From assembly GCA_008694505.1 (NCBI GenBank), contig VZDJ01000346.1, forward strand, positions 11,963,790-12,027,789: 64,000 bases of DNA, read 5' to 3'. Made by a program: the position numbers and the translations under genes. Position 1 is the stretch's first letter, and every line of letters begins with the position of its first letter. The notes below the pieces were generated by a model. That model ran no database searches and was not told where the DNA came from. It saw only the letters and a list, made by a program, of their open reading frames with translations. The stretch is from Cyanoderma ruficeps. Lineage: Eukaryota > Chordata > Aves > Passeriformes > Timaliidae. Below are positions 61,200 to 64,000 of the stretch, piece by piece.

Positions 61200-64000
61200 A
61201 TATGGGTGGACTGTTGAACACACCTAAAAGGTTGCCAAAACAGTAGCAAATAGTGTTTGATAACTCTTACTAACTATTCACTGATTGTCAGTGAGCTCTA
61301 AACTACATAAAAGGCCATGTTTTACATTACACATTAAGAAGAGCTCTTACAATCAATAGCTTTTATCTGAATGATGCATCTCCTGCTGCTGAATGCTTTA
61401 TGACAGCTGACCACTATCAGTACAGATAGTTGCTATCAACATTTTTTTATTGTTGATGTTCTCAGTGTAATGTGTAATAACAAACCTCAGATAAAAAGAA
61501 TAATGGCTTGTTGCAAAACATTTTTGTCCCTGTGCACTGAATGAGGAGAAGTTTCTGTGGAAGATGGACAAAATTCCTGAGTGGAGAGAAATACTTGGGG
61601 CAGGGGGGGAACAGGTCTGCAGAAAGCACAGCCTGTTTTTATTTTTGTACAGTAGTACCTCTAATACTGCACTTCAACAAAAGCAGTGTTTTGCAGGCTA
61701 CAAAGCATATTACAGTTTACTAGAAAATCTTCTATGGGCCACCTTCTCTATTGGAATATAAAGTTATAGAAAACTCACAAGTTTCTTGAAAACAGTTCAG
61801 TATCAGCAAAGTTCTGACAAAACATCAGAAATTTTCAAAACTTCGTCTTTTGTTGCCACATAAGACCTTTCATCTGCACCCTCTGATACCTAAAGAGTTT
61901 GCAGGGAAAAACAGAAAAAGAGTTTATAAAAATTCAACTTTTCTTTTTCAAAATTTGAAAGTGGAAAATAATACAGTTAATTTTTCAGTGTTTTATTTAA
62001 TAATTTACTGTATGTAATATTAAATGTAACCTCACACCGTAAACCTTACTTCTGCAATGAAAGAAAATAAAATAGTTTTTGCTGGGTTTCTTAGTTAATG
62101 AAATACTTCTGATTCCTTCACTGATTTTTCATCTGGAAGGAAAGTAGGAGACTTTATTTTTTGCTGCATCTTAAAAAGAAAGTTACTCATTGTCTCACAC
62201 ACGTACTTTGTGAGCACTGCCAGCTGCTGAACTAAGCTATTGCAGCCCTTGTCAGACCTCCTATCCACATCCTGACTGTCATTACCACCCTGACCAGACT
62301 TTGTCTTCCCAAAATAAAACTGATGAGAATTGCAACACCTTCAGTCAGCAGTTTCCAGGATCTGAGACTTCAGCAGTTCTGCAGTTTACCAGAAACTCTG
62401 GAAATAACCTATTTATGTGTTTCTATAATGGGATGTAGGAGAACTTCATTTCCACACAATTCTCTGGACTTTTCCATCTAGACTTGGGCTAGATTTCTGT
62501 GAACTCAAATATTTGTTACACTGAAATTAGGCTACTCAATAATTCTGTGGACTGTGATTTCTTTTGATTTTTTTCAAAATGCAATTTTTCAAATTTGAAT
62601 TTTTTGAGTAATTTAAACTTAATAACATTCTATGTATGAGTGCTATAATTGTTAATTTAGATTTTACAAAGTGTTATGGTCACGCTTTATCTTGATTTTT
62701 GTTTTATTGCACCTCTATGGCTCCATCTTTGTTGACTGCTATTTCCATTTGATACAGTGGCTGTTCTGCAATATTCCTTTGAACAGAGCTGATAGCATAA
62801 AAAGTTGCTAAGCAGAGTCAGCAACAAAGATGAGGGGATTTTGCTTTTGTTTTATCTAAAGAGCACCTTGGGCTTAAAATTTCCAATCAAACACTTTAAA
62901 CTGGATTGCAAATGTTAAACATCAACACATTTATTAACTGCATTTTACAATAAAAAGAAACTCTTTTAAAGTTTTACAAATACACAGAACATTTAGAAAA
63001 AAGAATGACTGTGTGATATGATATGTTGAAAGACTATCTTAATGGCATCTTGACCCAAACCTTGTGATGCTGTTCCATGATCTTTAAACTAATGTGAGAA
63101 TCGTGGAAAACTGCTGCCAGATCTGATTAAAATAAGCAGCACATCACTCAGGGAGGACTTTGCTGTTCTTATGGCTAAGGCATCATAGCATGGCCAATCC
63201 TGAAAAAATGCCACCTAGCACTGCCATGGGCTGTCAAACCTCTCATTCCCCAGCAATCACAAACAAAATGCTAAAACTTTTGCAAGTTTCTGTAATTGAA
63301 GGTAACACTGGATCATTCACAACATGGATTCAGGTCATGACTAGGAATGGAAATAATTTTGGAGTCAGTGATGGATGGTCCCCTGTTGGTAATAGATGCG
63401 GGGCAGGAACTGATCCTCGGTTCTTAAACCTCTCTGCAGACCACAGAAAAACAGTAAGGCCTTGAGAAGTATACTAAAATCTGATAGATTCTTCTTGGGG
63501 GTCCCCAAAAGGTTAAGAAAGGAATGTCTGCCACTAGACCTTGTCTTCTTCCTATGGCCATATTCTGTAATTCTCTTTTTTTTTCTCTGCAAGTCTATCA
63601 AAACTCATGTGAAGCTGCGTGGGAAATGGAGGCTGTCTGGATGTCAGCTGCTGCAGGCTGTGACACCATGGCTGGTGTCAGCTCTCTTGTTATCATTCCC
63701 TCTTTTTCCATGGCTCTTTCTCACTGTTTACCAGCAAAGATAACACACACCAAGGCTCCTTAAACAATGCAAGCATTCTTTCTCAGCCTTACTAAAACCT
63801 TGTCTTCCAGCCTAATGGATACAAAATTGTCCTTAGTTAAGCTTATATGCTTATTTAAGAGCCTGATGCATCAATGAACATGCAGGAAAGTGTATTTAGG
63901 AAGGTTCAGCCAGGACAAAGCAGTACTGCTCATCTTACCAACACCAAATGTTTTCACAAGCACCTCAAAGCTCTGCTTTTCTCCAGAGTGATTTTTCCAC

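Larger units (their letters stand above)
49857..64000. other. intergenic region upstream of ABRA
   Basis: No gene was recognised in 14.1 kb. The region contains old CR1 fragments (about 51660-51830 and 59938-60150), an AT-rich tract (55399-55494), a GC-rich patch (about 56130-56480), a minisatellite (58225-58590) and a possible LTR (60852-61199). Open frames such as 52538-52915 and 55662-55961 on the - strand or 63160-63465 on the + strand lack a recognised family. Distal ABRA enhancers could lie here, but none can be shown. Confidence 0.7.

Overview
The window looks like bird nuclear DNA. The sequence is AT-rich, the genes are split by large introns, and the interspersed repeats are almost all CR1 non-LTR retrotransposon fragments of avian type. 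The species cannot be named from the sequence. Two protein-coding genes are recognised from their translated exons, OXR1 on the + strand and ABRA on the - strand. They lie tail to tail, an order I recall from chicken chromosome 2.

Positions 1 to about 41,000 hold the 3' part of OXR1 (oxidation resistance 1). Nine coding exons are placed to the base: 667-1451, 5295-5463, 8538-8700, 25925-26005, 29298-29423, 31547-31699, 37396-37491, 38063-38136 and 38886-39021. Their splice phases fit one another and they encode about 593 C-terminal residues. These cover the acidic serine-rich linker, the conserved middle region and the whole C-terminal TLDc domain, ending at a TAA at 39019-39021. The 5' exons, which in vertebrate OXR1 carry the LysM and GRAM-like parts, lie before the window. 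The introns carry CR1 copies, low-complexity tracts, a decayed Myb/SANT-like (MSANTD-type) coding fragment at about 24,850-25,180, and a cluster of broken coding-like frames on the - strand at about 31,960-34,410.

About 2.6 kb separates the probable OXR1 3' end (near 40,940) from the probable ABRA 3' end (near 43,590). ABRA (actin-binding Rho-activating protein, also called STARS) has two coding exons, 49013-49764 and 44323-44800. They give a predicted 409-residue protein with a C-terminal costars domain. The two genes share no pathway that I know of. OXR1 acts in oxidative-stress protection and, through TLDc, on the V-ATPase. ABRA acts in muscle actin/Rho/MRTF-SRF signalling.

From about 49,860 to 64,000 no gene was recognised. 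This stretch holds old CR1 pieces, an AT-rich tract, a GC-rich patch, an 18-copy 20-bp minisatellite at 58225-58590 that is open in all six reading frames, and a possible solo LTR at about 60,852-61,199. I found no tRNA, rRNA or CRISPR. The strongest candidates for something unusual are the minisatellite with its 120-bp higher-order pattern, the perfect palindromic double poly(A) signal at 43593-43608, the weak-donor 27-codon OXR1 exon, and the two intronic coding relics. I see no clear new biological system.
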